From the NCBI GenBank assembly GCA_964242305.1, contig CAXTBB010000004.1:1-64000 (forward strand): a stretch of 64,000 bases of DNA. Reading direction: 5' to 3'. Of this stretch, positions 52,563-60,112 are shown piece by piece. Position numbers and translations under genes: made by a program. The notes under the pieces are model-generated. The model ran no database searches and was not told the DNA's origin. It saw only the letters and a program-made list of their open reading frames with translations. Numbering within the stretch: position 1 is the stretch's first letter; each line of letters starts with the position of its first letter. This DNA is from DATLGB01 sp964242305 (GTDB lineage Bacteria; Actinomycetota; Thermoleophilia; Solirubrobacterales; Solirubrobacteraceae).

Positions 52563-52584
52563 TAGATCGTGCTACGGTCGGCGC

Positions 52585-53340
52585 ATGAGCGAACGGACGG
52601 AGTACCCGGACGGCGTCCCCTGCTGGGTGACCGCCCTCGAACCCGACCCGGTGGCCGCCTGTGCGTTCTACGCCGGGCTCCTCGGCTGGACGACCGCGGC
52701 GACGAAGGGCTTCTTCACGGCGCAGCGGCGGGGACTGGACGTGGCCGCCATCGCCCCGCCGCCGGAGGGCGTAGACGGCGCGACCTGGATCACCCAGATC
52801 AGCGTCGACAGCGCGGACGCGACCACCGAGCGCGCCCGCGCCGCCGGCGCCGCAGTCCTGGCCGAGCCGTTCGAGGAGCCGATGGGCCGCCTCGCGGTGA
52901 TCGCCGATCCCACCGGCGCCGTGTTCAGCGTCAAGGAGCCAGGGCAGCGCTTCGGCGCGCAGGTCGTCAACGAGCCGGGCGCCTGGGCGATGAGCTGCCT
53001 CGGCACGCCCGACCCCGACGCCGCCACGACGTTCTACGCCGAGGTGTTCGGCTGGACCACGGAGACGTTCGGGAACGTGACGCTGTTGCGCCTGCCCGGG
53101 TACGTCGGTGGCGAGCCTCAGCAGGGTGGGTGGGGTCGTGTCCGAGAGGTGATCGCGGTGATGCGCCACGACCCCGACGTCGCGGCGTGGGTCCCGGACT
53201 TCTGGGTCGGCGACCTCGACGCCGCGCTCGAGAAGGTCGGCACGGTCCACGCCGGACCGGTGGAGCAGCCCCCGGGCCGCACCGCGTTGGTCTCCAGTCC
53301 AGCCGGCGCGGTGTTCACGCTCACCCAGCTCAGCCTGTGA
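52585..53340 (+). CDS. VOC-family protein, two glyoxalase-like domains
   Basis: 251 residues from ATG at 52585. Two VOC modules: CWVTALEPDPVAACAFYAGLLGW (from residue 12) and GTPDPDAATTFYAEVFGWT (from about 146), each ending in a GAVFSV- or GAVFTL-like strand. Such proteins bind a small molecule, often with metal; several mediate antibiotic or aldehyde resistance. Divergent from HxlR, which often controls detoxification genes. Ends 11 bases into aroA, convergent. Confidence 0.88.
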   Translation: MSERTEYPDGVPCWVTALEPDPVAACAFYAGLLGWTTAATKGFFTAQRRGLDVAAIAPPPEGVDGATWITQISVDSADATTERARAAGAAVLAEPFEEPMGRLAVIADPTGAVFSVKEPGQRFGAQVVNEPGAWAMSCLGTPDPDAATTFYAEVFGWTTETFGNVTLLRLPGYVGGEPQQGGWGRVREVIAVMRHDPDVAAWVPDFWVGDLDAALEKVGTVHAGPVEQPPGRTALVSSPAGAVFTLTQLSL

Positions 53341-54628
53341 GCGCCTCGAGGTCGGCGACGAAGCCGGGGTAGGAGACGGCGGCCGCCTCCATGCCGTCGA
53401 CCTCGACGCCGAGGCGGGAGGCGAGGCCGGCGACTGCGCCGAGCATGGCCAGGCGGTGGTCGCCGTGGGCGGCGATGACACCGCCGTCGAGGCCGCCAGT
53501 GCCGCGCACCGCGAAGCCGTCCTCCGTCGCCTCGATGTCGGCGCCCAGACCCCGGAGGCCGTCGACGACCGTCGCGATGCGGTCGGTCTCCTTGTGGCGC
53601 AGCTCCTGCGCGCCGCGGACCACCGTCTCCCCCTCCGCGAAGCAGCCGAGCAGGGCGACGAGGGGCAGCTCGTCGATGGCCAGCGGGACCTCGTCGGGCT
53701 CCACGACCGTGCCGACCAGCGGGCCGTGGGTGACGTCGAGCTCGCAGACCGGCTCGTCCGCCGACAGCTCCCCGCCCGGCTCCTCCAGCGGGCCGACGAC
53801 GATGCCGCCCATCCGCTCGAGGATGCGGAAGAAGCCGACGCGCGTCCAGTTGGCGGCCATGTCCTCGATGACGATCCGCGATCCCGGCACGAGCACGGCG
53901 GCGGCCGCGTGGAAGGCGGCGGAGGACGGGTCGCCGGGGACGTGGATGGCCTCCAGCTCGAGCTCGTCGAGCGTGCCGACGCTGACGGCGAGCCCCTCGC
54001 GGCGCACGTCGACGCCGCCGCGGATGAGCATGCGCTCGGTGTGGTCGCGGCTGGCGGCCGGCTCGGTGACGGTGGTGCGGCCGTCGGCGACGATGCCCGC
54101 CAGCAGCAGGCACGACTTGATCTGCGCGGAGGCGACGGGCAGCGTGTAGTCGATGCCCTGCAGGGTGCGGCCCTCGACGCGCAGCGGCGCGACGCCGCCG
54201 GGGCTCGTCTCGATGTGCGCGCCCATCAGCGCCAGCGGGTCGGCGACGCGGCCCATCGGCCGGCGCCGGATGGAGGCGTCGCCGTCCAACGTCCACGTCC
54301 CGCCGCCACTCTGCCCGGCCAGCCAGCCGACGATCAGCCGGATCAGCGTCCCGGCGTTGCCGACGTCGATCGGGCCGTCGGGAACGGCGGCGCCGCGCAG
54401 GCCGGGGCCGCGGAGCAGGAAGCCGCCCTCGCGCTCCTCGGCCAGCGCGCCGAGGTCCCGCACCGCGGCCAGCGTGGACAGCGTGTCCTCCGCGCGCAGG
54501 AAGTTGGAGACGAAGACGGGCTCGGAGCTCATGGCGCCGAGCAGGGCGGCGCGATGGGAGATGGACTTGTCGGGCGGGGCGACGACGGTCCCTCGCAGCC
54601 GCGCCGCCGGCCGGAAGAACCGTCTCAT
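53330..54628 (-). CDS. aroA: 3-phosphoshikimate 1-carboxyvinyltransferase (EPSP synthase)
   Basis: Sixth step of the shikimate pathway. 432 residues; PDKSISHRAALLGA, NAGTLIRLIVGWLAG, DGDASIRRRPMGRVADPL, and RHKETDRIATVVDGLR are diagnostic. The glycine in the NAGT motif is intact. Overlaps tyrA by four bases and is convergent with VOC. Confidence 0.97.
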   Translation of the reverse strand: MRRFFRPAARLRGTVVAPPDKSISHRAALLGAMSSEPVFVSNFLRAEDTLSTLAAVRDLGALAEEREGGFLLRGPGLRGAAVPDGPIDVGNAGTLIRLIVGWLAGQSGGGTWTLDGDASIRRRPMGRVADPLALMGAHIETSPGGVAPLRVEGRTLQGIDYTLPVASAQIKSCLLLAGIVADGRTTVTEPAASRDHTERMLIRGGVDVRREGLAVSVGTLDELELEAIHVPGDPSSAAFHAAAAVLVPGSRIVIEDMAANWTRVGFFRILERMGGIVVGPLEEPGGELSADEPVCELDVTHGPLVGTVVEPDEVPLAIDELPLVALLGCFAEGETVVRGAQELRHKETDRIATVVDGLRGLGADIEATEDGFAVRGTGGLDGGVIAAHGDHRLAMLGAVAGLASRLGVEVDGMEAAAVSYPGFVADLEALTG

Positions 54629-55665
54629 CCGCGCAGCACCGGCAGCTCGAGGCGGCTGATCAGCGTCTCGGCGTCGTCGGCCTGCGCGGCGGCGACCCAC
54701 AGCTCGATCGTGCCGGCGGCGTTGTCGGGCGTCGGGTGCAGGGCCATGTCGGTGATGTTGACGGAGCCGCGACCGAGGGCGAGCGCGACCTCCGCCACCA
54801 CGCCCGGGCGGTTGGGGACCGACACCCGCAGGCGGACGCCCTCCGACCCGGCCAGCTGGGCCTCGACGAGGCGGCGGCGCTCGTCGGCGGCGTGGTCGTT
54901 CCAGGCGGCGATGCCGTCCGCGTCGCGCGCCGCCAGCGCGGCGCGCACGCGGCCGAGCCGGTCGATGGTGTCGTCGAGCAGCGTGCCCAGCGCGTCGGCG
55001 TTGGCCAGGTAGATGTCGCGCCAGATCGCGGTCGGGGCGCCGGCCACGCGGGTGGCGTCGCGGAAGGACGGGCCGGTGGCGGGCAGGCGCTCGCCCTCGG
55101 CGTCGAGCGCGCGGGCGGCCTGGGCGACGAGCACGTTGGCGACCACGTGCGGGAGGTGGGAGACGGCGGCCATGACCGTGTCGTGGGTGTCGGGGTCGAC
55201 CGCCTGCGGGCGCGCGCCGAGGTCCGTGATGAAGCGGTGCAAGCGCTCGTAGAGGACGCCCTCCGTGCGCGCGGTCGGCGTCAGGTACCAGGTGGCGCCG
55301 TCGAAGAGGTCGGCGCGGGCGTGCTCGGCCCCGGCGGTCTCGGCGCCGGCGAGCGGGTGCCCGCCGACGAAGCGGGGGTGGTCGACCGCCTCCACCAGCG
55401 CGCGCTTGGTCGAGCCCACGTCCGTGACCACCGCGCCCGGTTGCGCCAGCGCGGCGCGGACGGCGTCCGGCAGCGCGTGGACCGGGGTGGCGACGACCAC
55501 GAGGTCGGCACCGGCGACGGCGGCCTCGACGCTGTCGGCGACGACGTCGACCACGCCCGGCGCCGGGACGGGGTCGAACCCCGTGACGTGCGCGCCGGCC
55601 CGCTCACGCGCGGCCAGGCCGACCGAGCCGCCGATCAGCCCGACCCCGATGACGGCCAGCCGCAC
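54625..55665 (-). CDS. tyrA: prephenate dehydrogenase with ACT domain
   Basis: Makes 4-hydroxyphenylpyruvate for tyrosine. 346 residues; VIGVGLIGGSVGLAA (NAD binding), DVGSTKRALVEA, GGHPLAGAE with catalytic His, and SHLPHVVANVL. The C-terminal ACT-like region (VSVPNRPGVVAEVALALGRG) suggests feedback control by tyrosine (inference). Overlaps aroA, three bases after aroF. Confidence 0.94.
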   Translation of the reverse strand: MRLAVIGVGLIGGSVGLAARERAGAHVTGFDPVPAPGVVDVVADSVEAAVAGADLVVVATPVHALPDAVRAALAQPGAVVTDVGSTKRALVEAVDHPRFVGGHPLAGAETAGAEHARADLFDGATWYLTPTARTEGVLYERLHRFITDLGARPQAVDPDTHDTVMAAVSHLPHVVANVLVAQAARALDAEGERLPATGPSFRDATRVAGAPTAIWRDIYLANADALGTLLDDTIDRLGRVRAALAARDADGIAAWNDHAADERRRLVEAQLAGSEGVRLRVSVPNRPGVVAEVALALGRGSVNITDMALHPTPDNAAGTIELWVAAAQADDAETLISRLELPVLRG

Positions 55666-55668
55666 CCG

Positions 55669-56697
55669 CTAGACGGCGGCCGAGAGGACCTTGCCGGCGA
55701 CGGCGGCCGCCTGCTCGACCTTGCGGGCGTAGGCGGCGAAGTCGTCCGCGACCAGCTGCTGGGGGCCGTCGCAGATCGCCTCGGCCGGGTTCGGGTGCAC
55801 CTCGACGATGATGCCGTCGGCGCCCGCGGCGGCGGCGGCCAGCGACAGCGGCTCGACCAGCGCGCGGCGCCCGGCGGCGTGCGACGGGTCGACGACGACC
55901 GGCAGGTGGGTGAGCTCCTTCAAGACCGGGATGGCGGTCAGGTCGAGCGTGAAGCGGTAGGCGGTCTCGAACGTGCGGATCCCGCGCTCGCAGAGCAGGA
56001 CGTGCGGGTTGCCCTCCTTGAGGATGTACTCCGCCGCCATCAGCAGCTCCTCGAGCGTCGCGCTCAGCCCGCGCTTGAGCAGCACCGGACGACCGGCGCG
56101 GCCGAGCTCGGTGAGCAGCGTGTAGTTCTGCATGTTGCGCGCGCCGATCTGCAGGACGTCGGCCACCTCGAGCACGTCGTCCAGGTCGCGGACGTCCATG
56201 CACTCGGTGACGATCGGCAGTCCGGTCTCCTCCTTCGCCTCGGCGAGCAGGCGCAGGCCCTCGACGCCCAGTCCGCTGAACGCGTAGGGCGACGTGCGCG
56301 GCTTGTAGGCGCCGCCGCGGAACATCGCCGCGCCGCCCTCCTTGACCGTGTGGGCGGTGCCGACGGTCTGCTCGCGCCCCTCGACGGTGCAGGGGCCGGC
56401 GATCAGCGCGAAGTGCTCACCGCCGATGCGCGCGCCGCCGATGTCGAAGACGGACGGGCCGCCCTGGCGCAGCTGGGTGGAGGCGAGCTTGTAGGGCTTG
56501 GTGATGGGGACGACGCGGTCGACGCCCGCGTCGGCCTCGAGGTCCAGGCGGGCGACGTGCTCGCGGTCGCCGATGGCGCCGATCACGGTCACTTCCTCGC
56601 CGCGCGACGGGTGCGCGACGGCGCCGGCGGACTGGATGCGGTCGATCACCGCTTCGATCTCGGCCTCGGTGGCCGTGGGCTTCATCACGATCATCAT
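55669..56697 (-). CDS. aroF: 3-deoxy-7-phosphoheptulonate synthase (type I beta)
   Basis: First step of the shikimate pathway (DAHP synthase). 342 residues with an N-terminal ferredoxin-like regulatory domain (residues 1-70, MMIVMKPTATEAEIEAVIDR) and barrel with ALIAGPCTVEG, LQIGARNMQNY and VDPSHAAGRRAL (metal ligands). A GAGAGAG sits seven bases before the ATG. The regulatory domain and the leader upstream (56698-56884) suggest control by aromatic amino acids. Confidence 0.96.
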   Translation of the reverse strand: MMIVMKPTATEAEIEAVIDRIQSAGAVAHPSRGEEVTVIGAIGDREHVARLDLEADAGVDRVVPITKPYKLASTQLRQGGPSVFDIGGARIGGEHFALIAGPCTVEGREQTVGTAHTVKEGGAAMFRGGAYKPRTSPYAFSGLGVEGLRLLAEAKEETGLPIVTECMDVRDLDDVLEVADVLQIGARNMQNYTLLTELGRAGRPVLLKRGLSATLEELLMAAEYILKEGNPHVLLCERGIRTFETAYRFTLDLTAIPVLKELTHLPVVVDPSHAAGRRALVEPLSLAAAAAGADGIIVEVHPNPAEAICDGPQQLVADDFAAYARKVEQAAAVAGKVLSAAV

Positions 56698-56884
56698 GGG
56701 GTCTCTCTCAGGGTACGAAGGTGGGACAGGTCACGGATGGAGCGGCGCTCGGCCCAGAGGGCCCCGATGAAGACCGACGTCCGCCTACGCGGAGAGCCGA
56801 CCGAGCGCCCGCGTAAATCGCCAGGCGGAGGTCGGATACACGAAACCGCGGGTGAAGGCAGGGGCGGTCACGAGGTGGTGAACG
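56698..56884 (-). promoter_or_regulatory. candidate aromatic amino acid attenuator leader of aroF
   Basis: The 187-base gap holds a 28-codon ORF with five aromatic codons, then inverted repeats: GGCGCTCGG/CCGAGCGCC (56744-56752 with 56801-56809, plus-strand positions), TCCGC-CTAC-GCGGA (56780-56793) over the leader stop codon, and GGCCC-AGA-GGGCC (56751-56763). The first and third arms share bases, so they are mutually exclusive. There is no T-run for a classical terminator. Inference only. Confidence 0.5.
56785..56871 (-). CDS. possible aromatic-rich leader peptide upstream of aroF
   Basis: GTG at 56871 to TAG at 56785-56787, 28 residues: MTAPAFTRGFVYP then TSAWRFTRALGRLSA. Phe at 6, 10 and 19, Tyr at 12, Trp at 17. 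Two of the five aromatic codons are TAT and TTT, which are rare in this G+C-rich sequence. No Shine-Dalgarno is visible, but the promoter-like pair upstream would give a transcript that begins a few bases before the GTG. It could be chance. Confidence 0.4.
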   Translation of the reverse strand: MTAPAFTRGFVYPTSAWRFTRALGRLSA

Positions 56885-56911
56885 CTACACCAGCTCGCCG
56901 AGGGCCGTCAA
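56882..56911 (-). promoter_or_regulatory. candidate sigma-70-type promoter for aroF leader
   Basis: TTGACG (56906-56911) and TAGCGT (56882-56887) with an 18-base spacer, at the 3' end of hisC; five of six match the -35 consensus. The predicted start is about three bases before the leader GTG. It would make aroF-tyrA-aroA partly independent of hisC. Confidence 0.5.
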
Positions 56912-57961
56912 GAAGCGCTCGTTGTCGGCGGAGGTGCCGACGGTGACCCGCAGCGCGCCGGGCCGCCCCAGCGACGTGCCCGCCCGCACCAGGATCCGGC
57001 GCTCGGACAGGCCCGAGATGACGTCCTTCTCGACGTCCTCCCCGTTCGGCAGGTCGAACCACACGAAGTTGGCCTGCGACTCCGCCGGCTCGATCCCCAG
57101 CCGGTGCAGCCCCGCGTCCAGCCCGAGCCGCTCGGCCAGGTTGGTCTCCACCCGGCTGGCGATCTCGTCCTGCGCCCCGAGCGCCGCGATGGCGGCGGCC
57201 TGGGCGGCGACGTTGCAGTAGAAGGGCTGGCGCACGGCGTCGACGGCGTTGCGGAACTCGGCCGACCCGCACAGCCCGTAGCCGACCCGCAGCCCGCACA
57301 GCCCGTAGGCCTTGGAGAACGTGCGCAGCAGGACGAGGTTGGGGTGGCGGTCGAGCAGGTCGACCGACGCGTCGGGGTCGTCGAGCAGGTTGAACTCGCA
57401 GTAGGCCTCGTCGAGGATCACCGCGACGTGCTTGGGGACGTCGGCGACGAAGGCGGCGAGGTCGTCCAGCGGCAGCGCCGTCGACGTCGGGTTGTTCGGG
57501 TTGCAGACGATGGCCAGGCGGGTGGCCACCGTGATCTCGCGCCGCATCGCCTCCAGGTCGTGCTCGTGGCGGTCGTTGAGCGGGACCTCGATCGCGCGCG
57601 CCCCACTCGCCGCCGCCAGGTGCGGGTAGACGGAGAAGGAGGGCCACGCGTAGACGACCTCGGCGCCGGGCTCGAGCAGCGCGTCCCCCGCCGCGAGCAG
57701 GATGTCGCAGGACCCGTTGCCGATCGCGATCCGGTTGGCGGGAACCCCGTAGCGGTCGCTGAGCGCCGATCGCAGGCGCGTGTTCGACGGGTCCGGGTAG
57801 CGGTTGACGCCGTTCAGCGCGTCCGCCACCGCCGCCCGCACCGCCGGCAGCGGCTCGTAGGGCGTCTCGTTGGAGGCCATCAGCGCGACCTCCGGACCGA
57901 GCGCGTAGCCGTCCGCGGCCGGGTACACCTTCAGGCGGCTCAGCTTCTCGGCGAACTCCAT
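56885..57961 (-). CDS. hisC: histidinol-phosphate/aromatic aminotransferase family protein
   Basis: PLP enzyme of the HisC family. 358 residues; ASNETPYEPLPAV, PNNPTST, DEAYCEFN and FSKAYGLCGLRVGYG with the PLP-binding Lys. Placed between aroH and aroF, it most likely does the last transamination of phenylalanine and tyrosine as in B. subtilis, though a histidine role cannot be ruled out. TAGCCT is seven bases before the ATG; a terminator-like hairpin lies upstream. Confidence 0.93.
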   Translation of the reverse strand: MEFAEKLSRLKVYPAADGYALGPEVALMASNETPYEPLPAVRAAVADALNGVNRYPDPSNTRLRSALSDRYGVPANRIAIGNGSCDILLAAGDALLEPGAEVVYAWPSFSVYPHLAAASGARAIEVPLNDRHEHDLEAMRREITVATRLAIVCNPNNPTSTALPLDDLAAFVADVPKHVAVILDEAYCEFNLLDDPDASVDLLDRHPNLVLLRTFSKAYGLCGLRVGYGLCGSAEFRNAVDAVRQPFYCNVAAQAAAIAALGAQDEIASRVETNLAERLGLDAGLHRLGIEPAESQANFVWFDLPNGEDVEKDVISGLSERRILVRAGTSLGRPGALRVTVGTSADNERFLTALGELV

Positions 57962-57968
57962 GCCGCCG

Positions 57969-57974
57969 AGGCTA
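57969..57974 (-). promoter_or_regulatory. possible -10 element of hisC
   Basis: TAGCCT, seven bases before the ATG at 57961, leaderless-type spacing. It follows the terminator-like hairpin at 58010-58042. Confidence 0.4.
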
Positions 57975-58009
57975 GGGGTGCCGGAGGCGGCCAGAGAACC
58001 GCTCGAATG

Positions 58010-58042
58010 GAAGGAGTAAAGGGCCGCCGTAGGCGGGCCCCC
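58010..58042 (-). terminator. terminator-like hairpin between aroH and hisC
   Basis: Read on the minus strand, GGGCCCGCC-TAC-GGCGGCCC forms a stem with one bulged base and is followed by TTTACTCCTT. It lies just after the aroH stop and would end the transcript of rluB-like gene and aroH before hisC. Confidence 0.6.
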
Positions 58043-58049
58043 GTGCGTT

Positions 58050-58418
58050 TTATTGCGCCCCCTCGAGGTCGAGCCGCAGCCGCCGGGCCTCCCCCAGGTA
58101 CACGTGCTGCGGCGCGCGGCCCTCGCCCAGGTAGCAGTGGACCATGACCCGGATCACGCGCTCCATGGCGCCGTCCACCGTCAGCTCCTGCGCGCACATG
58201 AGCGGGACGCCGGAGAGCCCCATCTCGCGCGCGGCCACGGCGGGGAACTCCGCGTGCAGGTCGGGCGTGAGCGTGAACAGGCACGACACGAGGTCCTCCG
58301 CGGCCAGGCCGTTGCGCTCCAGCAGCGCGCGCATCAGCTCGTCGGTGGCGGCGAGGATGGCGGCCCGCTCGTCGGCCTCGACGGACGTGGCGCCGCGCAG
58401 CGCGTACAACCGGCTCAT
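58050..58418 (-). CDS. aroH: chorismate mutase (AroH type)
   Basis: Converts chorismate to prephenate. 122 residues of the AroH-fold: LRGATSVEADERAAILAATDE, SCLFTLTPDLHAEFPA, GVPLMCAQELTVDGAM and RVMVHCYL contain the active-site Arg and Glu positions. Trimer with intersubunit sites in the family. Overlaps the pseudouridine synthase gene (four bases). Confidence 0.95.
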   Translation of the reverse strand: MSRLYALRGATSVEADERAAILAATDELMRALLERNGLAAEDLVSCLFTLTPDLHAEFPAVAAREMGLSGVPLMCAQELTVDGAMERVIRVMVHCYLGEGRAPQHVYLGEARRLRLDLEGAQ

Positions 58419-59119
58419 CGCTGGGAAGCTAGCCGCAGCGCCTCGATCTCGTGCTGCTTGAGGCGGCGGTGACCGCCCTCGGCCAGGCGGTCCAGCCGCA
58501 CCGGCCCCAGCGCGACCCGCTCCAGCGACTTGACCCGGTACCCGACCGCCTCGGTCATCCGCCGGACCTGCCGCTTGCGCCCCTCCCGCAGCTCGAGCTC
58601 GAAGCGGTCGGTCCCCGTCTTGCGCACCTTCGCCGGCCGGGTCAGCCCGTCCTCGAGCTCGATGCCCTCGGCCATCCGCTCGAGCCGGCGCGGGTGCAGC
58701 GGCCCGCGGGTCACCGTCACGACGTACAGCTTGGGGACCCCGTAGCGCGGATGGGTGAGCGCCTGCGCGAGGTCGCCGTCGTCGGTGAGCAGGATCAGAC
58801 CGCTGGTGTCGATGTCCAGCCGCCCGACGGGGTACAGCCGCCGCTCCGTCTCGATCAGGTCGACGACGGTCGGCCGCCCCTGGGGGTCGCGTGCGGTCGA
58901 GACGACGCCGGTCGGCTTGTGGACGGCGTAGACGACGTGGGAGCGCTTGCCGGTCCCCAGGGTCTCACCGTCGACCGCGACCCCGGAGTCGTCGTCGACG
59001 TCGCGAGCGGGGTCGGTGACCACGACGCCGCCGACGCTCACCCGTCCCGCGAAGACGATCTCCTCGGCGCCGCGCCGGGAGGCGACGCCCGCGTGGGCGA
59101 GGTATTTGCCGAGACGCAC
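58415..59119 (-). CDS. pseudouridine synthase (RsuA/RluB family)
   Basis: Makes pseudouridine in rRNA; the specific site is not clear. 234 residues with an S4 domain (MRLGKYLAHAGVASRRGAEE), the catalytic GRLDIDTSGLILLTDDG and C-terminal RRMTEAVGY. GTG start at 59119. Divergent from rlmN with a 19-base gap that contains a small inverted repeat (CTGTC-GACAG) and shares -10-like bases. Confidence 0.93.
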   Translation of the reverse strand: MRLGKYLAHAGVASRRGAEEIVFAGRVSVGGVVVTDPARDVDDDSGVAVDGETLGTGKRSHVVYAVHKPTGVVSTARDPQGRPTVVDLIETERRLYPVGRLDIDTSGLILLTDDGDLAQALTHPRYGVPKLYVVTVTRGPLHPRRLERMAEGIELEDGLTRPAKVRKTGTDRFELELREGRKRQVRRMTEAVGYRVKSLERVALGPVRLDRLAEGGHRRLKQHEIEALRLASQR

Positions 59120-59125
59120 GCTGTC

Positions 59126-59131
59126 TAGCCT
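59126..59131 (+). promoter_or_regulatory. possible -10 element of rlmN
   Basis: TAGCCT, seven bases before the GTG at 59139, within the CTGTC...GACAG repeat. Confidence 0.45.
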
Positions 59132-59138
59132 GACAGGC

Positions 59139-60098
59139 GTGGACGTCCTGGCCGCCCAACCCGCCTACCGCGAGCGACAGATCTGGAGCTGGAAGGCGCG
59201 CGGGGCTGGGTCCTACGCCGAGATGACCGACCTCCCGGCGAACCTGCGCGCGCAGCTGGAGGAGCACGTCCCCTTCTCCACGCTGGACCCCGTCACCCAG
59301 CGCGAGGCCAGCGACGGCACGGTCAAGACGCTCTTCCACACGCGCGACGGGCGCCCGATCGAGGCGGTGCTGATGCGCTACCGCGACGGCCGCCGCTCCG
59401 TGTGCGTCTCCAGCCAGTCCGGCTGCCCGCTGACGTGCACCTTCTGCGCGACGGGGGCGATGGCGTTCGGGCGCAATTTGACCGCGGACGAGATCCTCGA
59501 CCAGGTCCTGCACTTCCGCCGCATCGAGGCGCTCGACCACCTCGTGTTCATGGGGATGGGCGAGCCGCTGATGAACATTGACAACGTCCTCGCCGCCGCC
59601 GAGCGCCTGCCCGACGTCGGCATCACCCACCGGCGGACGGGCATCTCCACGGTCGGCTGGGTCCCCGGCATCCGTCGTCTGACGGAGACGTGCGACATGC
59701 CGCTGCGCCTCGCCCTCTCCCTGCACGCCCCCGAGGACGCGCTGCGCACGCAGATCATGCCGGTCAACACGCGGCACCCGATCGCGGAGGTGCTCGACGC
59801 CTGCGACGAGTGGTACGCCAAGCGCCGCCGCAAGGTCTTCGTCGAGTACCTGATGCTGGAGGGCGTCAACGACACCGTCGGCCAGGCGCGGCAGCTCGCC
59901 CAGCTCCTGGACCGCCTGCGCTACAAGGTCAACCTGATCCCGTACAACCCGACCGGCGGGATCTACACCGGCTCGGGTCGCGCGGCGATCGCCGCCTTCA
60001 AGGCGGTGCTGGAGGCGCATGGCCACACCGCAACGGTGCGCCTCACCCGCGGCCGCGACATCGACGCAGCCTGCGGACAACTGGCTGCAAAGGCGTAG
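59139..60098 (+). CDS. rlmN: 23S rRNA (adenine2503-C2)-methyltransferase RlmN
   Basis: Radical-SAM enzyme that methylates A2503 of 23S rRNA (and tRNA). 319 residues from GTG; the CxxxCxxC cluster is CPLTCTFCATGAMAFGR, with MGMGEPLMN and the C-terminal catalytic Cys region. PAYRERQIWSWKA at the N-terminus is the conserved HhH-like region. Some actinobacteria use this start pattern. Confidence 0.96.
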   Translation: MDVLAAQPAYRERQIWSWKARGAGSYAEMTDLPANLRAQLEEHVPFSTLDPVTQREASDGTVKTLFHTRDGRPIEAVLMRYRDGRRSVCVSSQSGCPLTCTFCATGAMAFGRNLTADEILDQVLHFRRIEALDHLVFMGMGEPLMNIDNVLAAAERLPDVGITHRRTGISTVGWVPGIRRLTETCDMPLRLALSLHAPEDALRTQIMPVNTRHPIAEVLDACDEWYAKRRRKVFVEYLMLEGVNDTVGQARQLAQLLDRLRYKVNLIPYNPTGGIYTGSGRAAIAAFKAVLEAHGHTATVRLTRGRDIDAACGQLAAKA

Positions 60099-60112
60099 CC
60101 TTCGGTCCGACC

